Assembly (NCBI RefSeq): GCF_031585635.1
Contig: NZ_CP134195.1
Location: forward strand, 3,534,001-3,598,000
Direction: 5' to 3'
Length of the DNA: 64,000 nt
DNA from: Paraburkholderia sp. FT54
GTDB lineage: Bacteria > Pseudomonadota > Gammaproteobacteria > Burkholderiales > Burkholderiaceae
Shown here: positions 55,330-64,000 of the stretch, piece after piece
Layout: each line of letters begins with the position of its first letter
Numbering within the stretch: position 1 is the first letter of the stretch
The notes under the pieces: model-generated
Database searches by the model: none
Seen by the model: only the letters and a program-made list of their open reading frames with translations
Told to the model about the DNA's origin: nothing
Position numbers and translations under genes: made by a program

Positions 55330-56142
55330 TTGGATCTCGAAACCGTACGCGTCTTCATCATGACCCGAGGTATCGACCTCGGCACCAAGGTTGTCGGGGC
55401 GATCGTCCTGTGGATCGTCGGCCGATGGCTCATCGGCCTGATCACCGGCTTTCTGCGCAAGATGCTGGCGCGCAACGGCCGCGTCGATCCCACGCTAGCG
55501 CATTATCTCGGCTCGATTCTCGGCGCACTGCTGAACCTGCTGCTGATCCTCGCGATCCTGCAGGTGTTCGGTGTACAGACAACTTCGTTCGCCGCCCTGC
55601 TCGCCGGCTTTGGCCTCGCGATCGGCACCGCCTGGGGCGGCCTGCTTGCCCACTTCGCGGCGGGCGTCTTCATGCAGGTGCTGCGGCCGTTCAAGGTCGG
55701 CGATTTCGTCACGGCGGGCGGCGTCACCGGCACGGTCTCGGAGTTGGGCCTGTTCGGCACGACCATCGTGACGCCGGACAACGTGACGACTATCGTCGGC
55801 AACAACAAGATCTTTTCCGACACGATCTCGAACTACAGCATCCTGCCGGTGCGGCGCGTCGAACTGACGGCGAAAATCGCCAACGGCGTCGATCCAACCG
55901 ACGCGATGAACCGGTTGAAAACGGCCGTCACGCAGATTCCGAACGTAGCTGAGAGTCCCGCGCCTGACATCGAAGTGCTGAGCTTCACGCCGGAAGGCCC
56001 GCTGCTTTGCGTGCGGCCTTACGCGCACAACGAGCACTACTGGCAGGTCTACTTCGACACCAATCGCGCGATCATCCAGACCTTCAAGGAAGCCGGCTAC
56101 CCGACGCCGGAAACACCGCTGGCGCCGCGGGCGGTGACCTGA
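55330..56142 (+). CDS. mscS: Small-conductance mechanosensitive channel, MscS type, TTG start
   Basis: MscS opens under membrane tension to release solutes after osmotic downshock. The 270-residue protein has three helices; the pore helix region FAALLAGFGLAIGTAWGGLL is followed by HFAAGVFMQVLRPFKVGDFVTAGG, and then the cytoplasmic beta and alpha/beta domains. The frame opens earlier, but TTG 55330 with GAGGA about six bases upstream gives the family N-terminus (M)DLETVRVFIM. ATG 55363 is too late and would cut the first helix. Followed by a terminator. Confidence 0.92.
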   Translation: MDLETVRVFIMTRGIDLGTKVVGAIVLWIVGRWLIGLITGFLRKMLARNGRVDPTLAHYLGSILGALLNLLLILAILQVFGVQTTSFAALLAGFGLAIGTAWGGLLAHFAAGVFMQVLRPFKVGDFVTAGGVTGTVSELGLFGTTIVTPDNVTTIVGNNKIFSDTISNYSILPVRRVELTAKIANGVDPTDAMNRLKTAVTQIPNVAESPAPDIEVLSFTPEGPLLCVRPYAHNEHYWQVYFDTNRAIIQTFKEAGYPTPETPLAPRAVT

Positions 56143-56212
56143 GCATTGTTGTGCGACGCGGACGTCTCGAGTCGTCAATTGTTAAACCCACGAGATTCAG
56201 AAGTACCAAACG

Positions 56213-56247
56213 AAAACGGCGTCGCGAGATTCGCGACGCCGTTTTTT
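56213..56247. terminator. Bidirectional terminator between mscS and dedA
   Basis: AAAACGGCGTCGCGA, loop GAT, then TCGCGACGCCGTTTTTT: a 12-bp perfect stem (56216-56227 with 56231-56242) with A and T runs. It separates two convergent genes. Confidence 0.88.
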
Positions 56248-56274
56248 CATCTGGCTAGCTCTGCCAGTAAAACA

Positions 56275-56946
56275 TCAGCGGTTGCTCGCATTTGACGTGT
56301 TCTTGCGCATCATCTTCCACAACGCACCGAGCACGACCGGCACGATCGCCGCGCCGATACCCACCAGCACGATCACATTCAGATACTGACGGATAAACGG
56401 AATGTTGCCGAAGAAATAACCGAGCAACGTCAGCAGCAGCACCCAGAAAAACGCGCCGGCAAAATTGAACAACTGGAACCGGCTTACCGTCATTTCGGAT
56501 GCACCCGCAACGAACGGCGCGAAAGTCCGCACCACCGGAATGAAACGCGCGAGCACGATGGTCTTGCCGCCATGCTTCTCATAGAAGTTGTGCGTCTTTT
56601 GCAGCGCGCTGCGATCGAGAAAGCGTTCGAGAAAAGGAATATGCGAATTGAACACCCGCGGCCCGATGGCCCGCCCGATCATATAGTTGACGGTATTGCC
56701 GCCGATGGCCGCCACGAGCAGCAACACGATCAGCAAACCAATGTTCATCTCACCAGTCGCGCAAAAAGCGCCACCGATGAACAGCAGCGAATCGCCCGGC
56801 AGAAACGGCAGGATCACGAGCCCCGTTTCGCAGAACACGATCAGAAACAGCACCGCGTAGACCCAGGCGCCGTATACGTGAATAAAGTCTCCGAGGAACT
56901 TGTCGATGTGCAAGACAAGGTTGACGAAATGTAGCAACGTGTCCAA
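56275..56946 (-). CDS. DedA family membrane protein, TTG start
   Basis: A DedA/VTT-domain inner-membrane protein of 223 residues, a family linked to lipid-carrier recycling and envelope homeostasis. ETGLVILPFLPGDSLLF near residue 40, GRAIGPRVF near 90 and ARFIPVVRTFAPFVAG near 134 (the conserved Arg and Pro segments) are diagnostic. Five to six hydrophobic segments. The start is TTG 56946 with AAGGA about six bases upstream. It converges on mscS. Confidence 0.9.
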   Translation of the reverse strand: MDTLLHFVNLVLHIDKFLGDFIHVYGAWVYAVLFLIVFCETGLVILPFLPGDSLLFIGGAFCATGEMNIGLLIVLLLVAAIGGNTVNYMIGRAIGPRVFNSHIPFLERFLDRSALQKTHNFYEKHGGKTIVLARFIPVVRTFAPFVAGASEMTVSRFQLFNFAGAFFWVLLLTLLGYFFGNIPFIRQYLNVIVLVGIGAAIVPVVLGALWKMMRKNTSNASNR

Positions 56947-57138
56947 AGAGAATCCTTTATTAAGCGAATATGACGGTGGCGAAAACAGCCGTATCGGCTG
57001 GCTGTTAGCGATGGCGGCAAGCGCTCACTCGCGCCGCAAATTGACCGCGTCATGATACAGAAAGTGCCCGGCCGCAATTAAAAATCTCCCGCGCGTGAGT
57101 GCGCTTGCGCGCGTTACGGGCTTGCCGCGCCGAATCGC

Positions 57139-57151
57139 TATAATTTCGCCA
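57139..57151 (+). promoter_or_regulatory. Consensus -10 element directly upstream of mutL
   Basis: TATAAT at 57139-57144 lies seven bases before the mutL ATG (57151), so the expected transcription start coincides with the start codon. The 16 bases ATCGCTATAATTTCGC are identical to those around the -10 of tRNA-Lys. The -35 is weak (TTACGG at 57114-57119, 19-base spacer). Confidence 0.55.
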
Positions 57152-59226
57152 TGTCCGAATTCTCCGAAACGCCTGCCGGCCTCGACGCCGCGGCCGCGAT
57201 GTCCGCCGCCGCGCCCGTCCCACGCCCGTTACGCGCGATCCAGCCCCTTCCCGATCAGTTGATCAGCCAGATCGCAGCCGGCGAAGTGGTCGAGCGGCCC
57301 GCCTCGGTCGTCAAGGAACTGCTGGAAAATGCCCTCGACGCGGGCGCGCAGTCGCTGCGCATCCTGCTCGACGAAGGCGGCGTCAAACGCATCTCCATCA
57401 CCGACGACGGCTGCGGCATTCCCGAGAACGAACTCGCGCTAGCGTTAATGCGCCACGCCACCAGCAAAATCCGCTCGCTTGCCGAACTGGAAGCGGTCGC
57501 TACGCTGGGGTTCCGTGGCGAGGCGCTGGCCTCGATCGCCTCAGTCGCGCAGATGACCATCACGAGCCGCACGGCCGATGCGGCGCACGCGGTGCGCGTA
57601 GACGCGCAGACTGGTGTGCTGAGCCCGGCGGCCGGCACCCAGGGCACCACGATCGAAGTCCGCGAGTTGTATTTCAACACACCGGCGCGCCGCAAGTTTC
57701 TGAAGAGCGAGCAGACCGAACTCGGCCATTGTCTCGAACAGATTCGCCGCGCCGCGCTGGCGCGGCCGGATGTCGCGATTTCGGTGCTGCATAACGGCAA
57801 GGCCGTCGAACACTGGAACGCCAGCGAACCGCCGGTGCGCGTCGCGAAGATTCTCGGCGACACGTTCGCCACCGCCCATCTGCCACTCGATGAATCCGCC
57901 GGACCGCTGGCCGTCTACGGATGCGCCGGTCTGCCGACCGCGAGCCGCGGCCGTGCCGATCAGCAGTATTTCTTCGTCAACGGCCGCTTTGTGCGCGACA
58001 AGCTGCTCACGCACGCCGTGCGCGCCGCTTATGAAGACGTGCTGCACGGCGAGCGCTATCCCTCTTACGTGCTGTTTCTCGATCTGCCGCCAGAAGCGGT
58101 CGATGTGAACGTGCATCCGTCCAAGATCGAAGTGCGGTTTCGCGATTCGCGCTCCATCCACCAGTTCGTCTTCCACGCCGTGCAGCGTGCGCTGGCGCGG
58201 CATGCGGGCGCATCGCCGGAAACGACGGCAGGCGGGCATGCGGCGCATCTGGAGCCGTCGGTTGGCGGACCGGCTTCGTTCGGCGCAACGCCGCTGGGTG
58301 GCGCGGGCGTCGGCGGCTTCGGTGCAAGCGGCATCGGCAGCTTTGGCGCGGGCAGCGGCGCAGGCGGCCTCGGTGGCGGCTTGGGTGGAGCATCAGCGAG
58401 CGGCTTCGGCTCGTCGTCGCAGGCGGGCAATACCTGGATGCGCCAGGCGCGCATGACGCAGGGCACGCTGCCGGTTGCGCAACCGCTTGCGTTTTACGAC
58501 GCGCTCTTCGGCCGCAAAGATACCAACGCCGGCACGGCGGAAGGCGCCACGCTTTTCGAGGCGCGCGACTCGGCCGCCGAATCGCCGTCGCCGTACAACG
58601 CGTCCGCGCCCTACCCGACGCCCGCCTTCCATGCCGCCGACGAGCAACCGCTAGGCTTCGCGCTCGGCCAGATCCATGGCATCTATGTGCTGGCGCAGAA
58701 CGCGCACGGTCTGGTGATCGTCGACATGCACGCCGCGCACGAGCGCATTCTGTACGAGCAGTTCAAGAACGCGCTGGCCGATCGCACGATTGCCGTGCAG
58801 CCGCTGCTGATTCCGCAGTCGATGCAGGCCGACCCGGTCGAAATCGGCACGGTGGAAGAAGAGCGCGACACGCTCGACGCGCTCGGCTTCGACCTCGCCG
58901 TGCTGTCGCCGACCACGCTCGCGATCCGCGCCGTGCCTGCGTTGCTGAAAGACGCCGATCTGCAGGCGCTGGCGCGCGCGGTCCTCTCCGACCTGCACGC
59001 GTTCGGCGGCTCACGCGTGTTGACCGAGCGTCAGCACGAGTTGCTCGGCACGCTCGCCTGCCATCACGCGGTACGCGCGAACCGGCGTCTGACGCTCGAT
59101 GAAATGAACGCACTGCTGCGTCAGATGGAAGCCACCGAGCGCGCCGATCAATGCAATCACGGGCGTCCCACGTGGTATCAGTTGACGTTGTCCGATCTCG
59201 ATCGGCTGTTCATGCGTGGTCAGTGA
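57151..59226 (+). CDS. mutL: DNA mismatch repair protein MutL
   Basis: MutL links mismatch recognition by MutS to strand removal. The 691-residue protein has the N-terminal GHKL ATPase (ELLENALDAGA near residue 58, DDGCGI, GFRGEALASIASV near 118), a long linker, and a C-terminal dimerisation domain. The linker (about 380-430) is strikingly glycine-rich. DMHAAHERILYE near residue 525 corresponds to the DQHA-x2-E-x4-E endonuclease motif (Met for Gln), and ACHHAVRANR and CNHGRP near 668 match the other metal-site motifs, so a nicking MutL, as in organisms without MutH, is likely. The -10 element directly upstream suggests a leaderless message. Confidence 0.96.
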   Translation: MSEFSETPAGLDAAAAMSAAAPVPRPLRAIQPLPDQLISQIAAGEVVERPASVVKELLENALDAGAQSLRILLDEGGVKRISITDDGCGIPENELALALMRHATSKIRSLAELEAVATLGFRGEALASIASVAQMTITSRTADAAHAVRVDAQTGVLSPAAGTQGTTIEVRELYFNTPARRKFLKSEQTELGHCLEQIRRAALARPDVAISVLHNGKAVEHWNASEPPVRVAKILGDTFATAHLPLDESAGPLAVYGCAGLPTASRGRADQQYFFVNGRFVRDKLLTHAVRAAYEDVLHGERYPSYVLFLDLPPEAVDVNVHPSKIEVRFRDSRSIHQFVFHAVQRALARHAGASPETTAGGHAAHLEPSVGGPASFGATPLGGAGVGGFGASGIGSFGAGSGAGGLGGGLGGASASGFGSSSQAGNTWMRQARMTQGTLPVAQPLAFYDALFGRKDTNAGTAEGATLFEARDSAAESPSPYNASAPYPTPAFHAADEQPLGFALGQIHGIYVLAQNAHGLVIVDMHAAHERILYEQFKNALADRTIAVQPLLIPQSMQADPVEIGTVEEERDTLDALGFDLAVLSPTTLAIRAVPALLKDADLQALARAVLSDLHAFGGSRVLTERQHELLGTLACHHAVRANRRLTLDEMNALLRQMEATERADQCNHGRPTWYQLTLSDLDRLFMRGQ

Positions 59227-59259
59227 CGTGACGCTGCTTCGACTCGCAACCGCTTGCCC

Positions 59260-60219
59260 ATGGCCGCGCGCATGACCTCGCGCACGCCCACGCCGGTCCC
59301 GTGCCTGCTCGGCCCGACCGCATCTGGCAAAACCGCTGCCGCGTTGGCGCTCGCCGCACGGCGCCCGGTGGAAATCATCAGTGTCGATTCGGCACTGGTC
59401 TATCGCGAGATGGATATCGGCACCGCCAAGCCGACCGCCGAGGAGCGCGCGGTGGCGCCGCATCATCTGATCGATATCGTCGATCCGACCGACGTCTATT
59501 CCGCCGCGCAATTTCGCGCCGACACCGTGCGGCTAACCGGCGAGATCCATGCGCGCGGGCGTCTGCCGTTGCTGGTCGGCGGGACCATGCTGTACTACAA
59601 GGCGCTCACGCAAGGGCTCAGCGACCTGCCCAGCGCCGACGCGGACGTTCGCGCCACGCTCGACGCCGACGCCGCATGCGAGGGCTGGCCCGCCATGCAT
59701 GCGCGGCTTGCCGCGATCGATCCCGTCACGGCTGCACGCCTGGCGCCGAACGATTCGCAGCGGATTCAGCGGGCGCTCGAAGTGTTCATGCTGACCGGAC
59801 AGGCCATGTCCGCCTTGCTGGCCGCACCCGCTCGACAGGATGACGCCGCTGCGGCGTGGCGCTTCGTGCCGATTGCGCTGGAACCATCCGATCGCAGCGT
59901 GCTCCATGCGCGCATCGAGAAGCGCTTCGATGCGATGCTGGCCGGTGGTTTCGTCGATGAAGTGGTGAAGTTGCGTGACCGCGGCGACTTATCGCCTGAG
60001 ATGCCGTCCATGCGTTGCGTGGGCTACCGGCAAGTCTGGGAGTATCTGGATGGTGCGGTCGATTATTCGACCATGCGCGACAAGGGCGTCTTTGCGACCC
60101 GGCAGTTGTGCAAGCGGCAGCTCACATGGCTGCGGAGCATGACAGAGCGGGTGGTGGTGGACTGCTGCGATCCGCACGCGACGGCGCGGGTACTTGAAGC
60201 GATTGAAGGGTTGCTTTGA
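59260..60219 (+). CDS. miaA: tRNA dimethylallyltransferase MiaA
   Basis: MiaA adds the isopentenyl group to A37 of tRNAs that read codons starting with U. The 319-residue protein has the P-loop [13 protein letters not shown] near residue 18, [16 protein letters not shown] (DMAPP/tRNA contact), [10 protein letters not shown] near 110 and [11 protein letters not shown] near 255. ATG 59260 is used; TTG 59254 and ATG 59272 are alternatives. It starts 33 bases after mutL and is probably co-transcribed with it. A small inverted repeat follows. Confidence 0.95.
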   Translation: MAARMTSRTPTPVPCLLGPTASGKTAAALALAARRPVEIISVDSALVYREMDIGTAKPTAEERAVAPHHLIDIVDPTDVYSAAQFRADTVRLTGEIHARGRLPLLVGGTMLYYKALTQGLSDLPSADADVRATLDADAACEGWPAMHARLAAIDPVTAARLAPNDSQRIQRALEVFMLTGQAMSALLAAPARQDDAAAAWRFVPIALEPSDRSVLHARIEKRFDAMLAGGFVDEVVKLRDRGDLSPEMPSMRCVGYRQVWEYLDGAVDYSTMRDKGVFATRQLCKRQLTWLRSMTERVVVDCCDPHATARVLEAIEGLL

Positions 60220-60235
60220 AATTGCGAAGCTATGA

Positions 60236-60274
60236 AACTCGCGCGGCGCCGACTATTCGCACACCGCGCGGGTT
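60236..60274. terminator. Inverted repeat between miaA and purM
   Basis: AACTCGCGCGG (60236-60246) and CCGCGCGGGTT (60264-60274) pair with one G-T mismatch across a 17-base loop. It lies between two convergent genes. Weak T runs make it a moderate terminator candidate. Confidence 0.45.
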
Positions 60275-60284
60275 CCAACGGCCT

Positions 60285-61352
60285 TTAGACCACTACAGTC
60301 TGAGCTTCGCCGGCCGCGCTTTCGCGAATCACGCCGATCTTCCAAACCTGCTCGCCTGCAGCCGAGAGCAGACCGATCGCCGCATCGGCATCCGCGGCGG
60401 ACACGACCACGGCCATGCCGATACCGCAGTTGAACACGCGATGCATTTCCGCATCCGCCACGCCGCCGTGCTTTTGCAGCCACGAGAACAGCGGCGGCAA
60501 CGGCCAGCCGCGATGATCCAGCTCAGCCGTCAGGCCTTCACGCAACACGCGCGGAATATTTTCGACCAGGCCACCACCGGTGATGTGCGCCATGCCTTTG
60601 ACGGCGATCTGCTGCATCAGCGCCAGCAGCGGCTTCACATAAATATGCGTGGGCGCCATCAGCGCGTCGGCGAGGGTGCGGCCGTCGAAATCCGCATTCA
60701 GATCAGGCTGCGCGCGCTCGATGATCTTGCGCACCAGCGAAAAACCGTTCGAATGGATGCCACTCGAAGCCAGACCCAGCACGACGTCGCCGGGGGCGAT
60801 CGTGCTGCCGTCGATAATCTTGCTCTTTTCCACTGCGCCGACCGCGAAACCGGCCAGATCGTATTCGCCGTCCGGGTACATGCCCGGCATTTCCGCCGTC
60901 TCACCGCCGATCAGCGCGCAACCCGACAGTTGGCAGCCATACGCGATGCCCTTCACGACCGTTGCCGCCGTGCCGACGTCCAGCTTGCCGCAAGCGAAAT
61001 AGTCGAGGAAGAACAGCGGCTCGGCGCCCTGCACGAGAATGTCGTTGACGCTCATCGCCACCAGATCCTGGCCGACGGTGTCGTGTTTGTTCAGCTGAAA
61101 AGCGAGGCGCAGTTTGGTGCCGACGCCGTCGGTGCCGGACACCAGCACCGGCTCCTTGTACTTCTTGGGCACTTCGAACAGCGCGCCGAACCCGCCGATG
61201 CCGCCCAGCACGCCGTCGCGCATCGTCTTTTTGGCAAAGGGCTTGATGGCGTCGACAAGGGCGTCGCCCGCGTCGATGTCCACGCCGGCGTCGCGATACG
61301 ACAGACCTTGGGCCGAATCAGTTGAATTCGGGGCGGATTTCGGTTGATTCAT
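60285..61352 (-). CDS. purM: Phosphoribosylformylglycinamidine cyclo-ligase (AIR synthetase)
   Basis: PurM makes aminoimidazole ribotide from FGAM and ATP in de novo purine synthesis. Its 355 residues include [17 protein letters not shown] near 20, [12 protein letters not shown] near 69 (substrate/ATP loop), and [24 protein letters not shown] near 150, the AIRS signatures. The ATG at 61352 is the family start. It is divergent from the AI-2E exporter gene with 5' ends nearly touching. Confidence 0.96.
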   Translation of the reverse strand: MNQPKSAPNSTDSAQGLSYRDAGVDIDAGDALVDAIKPFAKKTMRDGVLGGIGGFGALFEVPKKYKEPVLVSGTDGVGTKLRLAFQLNKHDTVGQDLVAMSVNDILVQGAEPLFFLDYFACGKLDVGTAATVVKGIAYGCQLSGCALIGGETAEMPGMYPDGEYDLAGFAVGAVEKSKIIDGSTIAPGDVVLGLASSGIHSNGFSLVRKIIERAQPDLNADFDGRTLADALMAPTHIYVKPLLALMQQIAVKGMAHITGGGLVENIPRVLREGLTAELDHRGWPLPPLFSWLQKHGGVADAEMHRVFNCGIGMAVVVSAADADAAIGLLSAAGEQVWKIGVIRESAAGEAQTVVV

Positions 61353-61377
61353 GGGGAAGAGCTCGAAGGTCGGTAAA

Positions 61378-62523
61378 ATGCGATTTTACCCGATGCCGGC
61401 CGACTGGCTGGAATTCACGCACTCCGGCGACACCTGGGAAACAATTTTGCAAGAGAACTCCTCGATTCTGACGCCCGTTCAGCGCCGCGCCATCATCTGG
61501 CTGGCCATGGCGCTGGGCGTCGGTATTCTGCTCTGGCTGCTCAGCCCGGTCCTCACGCCGTTTCTGCTCGGCGCGATTCTCGCGTACATTCTGCAGCCGG
61601 GCGTCGCGTGGATGGTACGCCGGCGTGTGCCGCGCAGTCTGGCCGCCTTGTTGATGATGCTGCTTTTCACGCTGCTCATGACGCTTCTGGTCCTGCTGGT
61701 GCTCGCGGTGATCCAGAAAGAAGCGCCGCAGTTGCGGCAGCAGGTGCCCGTGCTGTTCGCGCACGTGAACGCCTGGCTGCAACCCAAGCTCGCCATGCTG
61801 GGACTCGCCGATTCGCTCGATTTCGCCAGCATCCGCGATCTCGTGATGGGGCAACTGGAAGGCAGCGCGCAGACCGTGGCGCTGTATGCGTGGACCTCCA
61901 TCCGCACGAGCGGCAATGTGATGATGACGCTGGTCGGCAACCTCGTGCTGGTGCCGCTCGTGCTGTTCTACCTGCTGTACGACTGGAATCGCATGCTCAC
62001 CCGCATGCAGATCGTGGTGCCGCGCCGGTGGCTCGACAAGACGCAGCAGCTCGCGCACGACATGGACCAGATGCTGTCCCAATACCTGCGTGGCCAGTTG
62101 CTCGTGATGGGCGTGCTCGCCGCGTACTATGCGATTGCGCTGAGCGTCGCGCGCTTCGAGATCGCGTTGCCGGTCGGTATATTTACGGGGCTCGCGGTGT
62201 TCATCCCGTACATCGGTTTTGCGACCGGCCTCGCGCTGGCGCTGCTCGCGGCGCTGCTGCAATTCGGCGACTGGTACGGCTTCGGCGCGGTCGCGGTGGT
62301 TTACGGTGTCGGCCAGATCCTGGAGAGCTTCTTTCTCACACCGCGCCTCGTCGGTGAACGGATCGGCCTGCACCCGCTCGCGGTGATCTTTGCGTTGCTC
62401 GCGTTCGGGCAGCTGTTCGGCTTTTTCGGCGTATTGCTGGCGTTGCCGGTCAGCGCGATTCTGTCAGTCGCCATGCGCGAGTTGCGGCAAAGCTATCTGA
62501 CGAGCACGCTTTATAACAACTGA
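61378..62523 (+). CDS. AI-2E (PerM) family transporter
   Basis: A 381-residue inner-membrane protein of the PerM/TqsA superfamily; members export AI-2 or act as Na+/H+ antiporters, and the true substrate here is unknown. Seven to eight helices; [23 protein letters not shown] near the N-terminus and [20 protein letters not shown] and [36 protein letters not shown] near the C-terminus are family blocks. The start is uncertain: ATG 61351 (overlapping purM), 61378 or 61393. TAAAAT at 61374-61379 would start transcription at about 61386 and favour 61393. Confidence 0.88.
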   Translation: MRFYPMPADWLEFTHSGDTWETILQENSSILTPVQRRAIIWLAMALGVGILLWLLSPVLTPFLLGAILAYILQPGVAWMVRRRVPRSLAALLMMLLFTLLMTLLVLLVLAVIQKEAPQLRQQVPVLFAHVNAWLQPKLAMLGLADSLDFASIRDLVMGQLEGSAQTVALYAWTSIRTSGNVMMTLVGNLVLVPLVLFYLLYDWNRMLTRMQIVVPRRWLDKTQQLAHDMDQMLSQYLRGQLLVMGVLAAYYAIALSVARFEIALPVGIFTGLAVFIPYIGFATGLALALLAALLQFGDWYGFGAVAVVYGVGQILESFFLTPRLVGERIGLHPLAVIFALLAFGQLFGFFGVLLALPVSAILSVAMRELRQSYLTSTLYNN

Positions 62524-62606
62524 CTGCTCATTGATTGCTTATTGACTATTCGGCCCGTGCTGCGGGCCATTCGCGGCCCAAGCCTCATTTTCGGCATTCA
62601 CCTACT

Positions 62607-63377
62607 GTGCTTCGTCAACTGACGCTCGATCTCGGCACCCCGCCGCCATCGACATTCGACAATTTCTTCGCCGGCGCCAACGCCGAGCTGGTCACGCGCT
62701 TGCGTGAGCTCGAGAACGCGCTCGCCGTCGGGCCGGTCGCCGATCGCACCTTCTACCTCTGGGGCGAGTCCGGCAGCGGCCGCACGCACCTGTTGCAGGC
62801 GCTCGTGCACGAAGCATCGCCGGGGCACGCGCGCTTCGCCGGCCCGCAGAGCAGCCTCGCCGCCTTCAGCTTCGACCCGCGCGTCGCGCTCTATGCGATC
62901 GACGATTGCGACGGCCTCTCCGCCGCGCAGCAGATCGCCGTCTTCAACCTGTTCAACGAAGTGCGCGCGCATCCCACCAGCGCACTGGTCGCCGCCGGCA
63001 ACGCGCCGCCCATCGGCATGACGGTGCGCGAGGACTTGCGCACGCGCCTCGGCTGGGGTCTCGTGTTCCATCTCGCGCCGCTGCCGGACGAAGGCAAGGC
63101 CGCGGTGCTGAAACACGCGGCACGCGAGCGCGGCATCATGCTCGCAGACGACGTGCCGGCCTACCTGCTCACGCATTTTCGCCGCGACATGCCCAGCCTG
63201 ATGGCGCTGCTCGACGCGCTCGACCGTTTCTCGCTCGAACAGAAACGCGCGGTCACGCTGCCGCTGTTGCGCATCATGTTGGCTTCGCCCGGCGCCGAAG
63301 AACGGCGCGGCGGCGCGGCCTCGGCGGCCTCATCCGCGTCATCCGCCGCTTCAAGTAAAATAGGCCCCCATGGCTAA
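62607..63377 (+). CDS. hda: DnaA regulatory inactivator Hda, GTG start
   Basis: Hda binds the DNA polymerase sliding clamp and promotes ATP hydrolysis on DnaA, preventing re-initiation. The 256-residue product starts with MLRQLTLDLG, where QLTLDL (residues 4-9) is the clamp-binding motif. AAA+ features follow: WGESGSGRTHLL near residue 53 (Walker A, Arg for Lys), ALYAIDDCDGL near 97 (Walker B) and a DnaA-like lid. The GTG at 62607 is chosen because it puts this motif at the N-terminus. The tail is Ala/Ser-rich. Its stop overlaps the next gene by eight bases. Confidence 0.92.
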   Translation: MLRQLTLDLGTPPPSTFDNFFAGANAELVTRLRELENALAVGPVADRTFYLWGESGSGRTHLLQALVHEASPGHARFAGPQSSLAAFSFDPRVALYAIDDCDGLSAAQQIAVFNLFNEVRAHPTSALVAAGNAPPIGMTVREDLRTRLGWGLVFHLAPLPDEGKAAVLKHAARERGIMLADDVPAYLLTHFRRDMPSLMALLDALDRFSLEQKRAVTLPLLRIMLASPGAEERRGGAASAASSASSAASSKIGPHG

Positions 63378-64000
63378 CCTCGCACTCTTCGATCTCGACC
63401 ACACGCTCATCCCCACCGACAGCGACCACGAATGGGGCCGCTTCATGGTGAAACACGGCATGGTCGACGCCGAAAATTTCGCCCGTGAAAACGACCGCTT
63501 TTTCGCCGACTACAAAGCCGGCAAGCTCGACATTCACGCCTATCTGATCGCCATGCTCACGCCGCTTTCGAAGTACACGCGCGCGCAGCTCGCCGACTTC
63601 CACGCGCAGTACATGCACGAAGTCATCAAACCGGCGATCTTCCCCGTCGCGCTGGAGCTGGTGAAGCAGCACCGCGAAGCCGGCGACCTGTGCTGCGTGG
63701 TCACCGCCACCAATGAATTCATCACCCGCCCGATCGCTCAGGCATTCGGCGTCGACGCACTAATCGCCTGCGAAGCGGAAACCGTCGACGGCGAGCCGCA
63801 TTCGCCGTACACCGGCCGCCCCACCGGCACGCCGAGCTATAAGGAAGGCAAGATCGTGCGCACCGAAGCATGGCTCGCCTCGCTCGGCAAGACGTGGAGC
63901 GACTTCGAGCACAGCTATTTCTATAGCGATTCGCACAACGACATCCCGCTGCTCGAAAAAGTCACGGAGCCGATCGCGACCAATCCGGACGACACATTGC
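63370..64000 (+). CDS. HAD-IB family phosphatase, cut by window end
   Basis: A HAD-superfamily phosphatase of the SerB-like IB group; about 210 residues are visible and the C-terminus lies beyond the window. LFDLDHTLIPTDS near residue 6 is motif I (nucleophile Asp), CCVVTATNEF near 102 motif II, and YSDSHNDIPLLEKV near 187 motif IV. Relatives include histidinol-phosphate and phosphoserine phosphatases; the substrate cannot be told. ATG 63370 overlaps the hda stop, and TAAAAT at 63356-63361 may supply a separate start of transcription. Confidence 0.9.
   Translation, partial: MANLALFDLDHTLIPTDSDHEWGRFMVKHGMVDAENFARENDRFFADYKAGKLDIHAYLIAMLTPLSKYTRAQLADFHAQYMHEVIKPAIFPVALELVKQHREAGDLCCVVTATNEFITRPIAQAFGVDALIACEAETVDGEPHSPYTGRPTGTPSYKEGKIVRTEAWLASLGKTWSDFEHSYFYSDSHNDIPLLEKVTEPIATNPDDTL

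Overview
The window is high-GC chromosomal DNA typical of a betaproteobacterium of the Burkholderia/Paraburkholderia group. The evidence is the gene order ybgC-tolQRAB-pal-cpoB followed by tRNA-Lys, the order mscS/dedA/mutL/miaA/purM/AI-2E exporter/hda/HAD hydrolase, the glyA-nrdR pair, and the aromatic-catabolism genes hmgA-fahA and gcdH. This assignment comes from protein families and synteny recalled from knowledge; no search was run.

Region by region. 1-4.7 kb: purine catabolism, xanthine dehydrogenase xdhA-xdhB plus an unusually short XdhC. 5.1-9.4 kb: an MFS exporter, then a lipoprotein with the sialate-O-acetylesterase type SGNH motifs and an acyltransferase-3-like membrane protein. 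9.5-16.1 kb: a class V aminotransferase and an aspartate module with aspartate 4-decarboxylase and two tandem, equally long AspT-type antiporters. 16.6-21.8 kb: a D-2-hydroxyacid dehydrogenase whose stop codon lies in a 21-bp tandem repeat, a convergent ParB/Srx-like protein, a crotonase and two MFS transporters. 21.9-28.8 kb: hmgA-fahA with a palindromic operator, a degenerate EAL protein, an IclR regulator divergent from gcdH, and a 1-Cys peroxiredoxin. 29.1-30.5 kb: small envelope proteins (YqjD/ElaB, YqjE, DUF3318 types) separated by strong hairpins. 30.5-33.4 kb: a type IV minor-pilin operon. 33.6-36.6 kb: nrdR, glyA and a YdfG-type dehydrogenase. 36.7-42.5 kb: the Tol-Pal operon and tRNA-Lys.

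43.3-53.8 kb is the accessory part: an ABC-2 polysaccharide exporter (permease and ATPase), a membrane acyltransferase and five glycosyltransferases or related enzymes. The 44-46.4 kb part is visibly AT-richer than its surroundings. One glycosyltransferase has three N-terminal repeats joined to a GT-B domain. The genes fit assembly, acetylation and ABC-dependent export of a surface glycan. 53.8-54.7 kb has no convincing gene. From 54.7 kb the core chromosome resumes with a small membrane protein, mscS, dedA, mutL, miaA, purM, an AI-2E family transporter, hda and a HAD phosphatase cut by the window end.

No rRNA, CRISPR array, intact insertion sequence, integrase or prophage was seen. The most notable points are the triple-repeat glycosyltransferase, the lipoprotein esterase paired with an acyltransferase lacking its usual histidine, the twin AspT antiporters, the stop-codon repeat, and -10 elements placed so that some core genes, mutL above all, may be transcribed without a leader.
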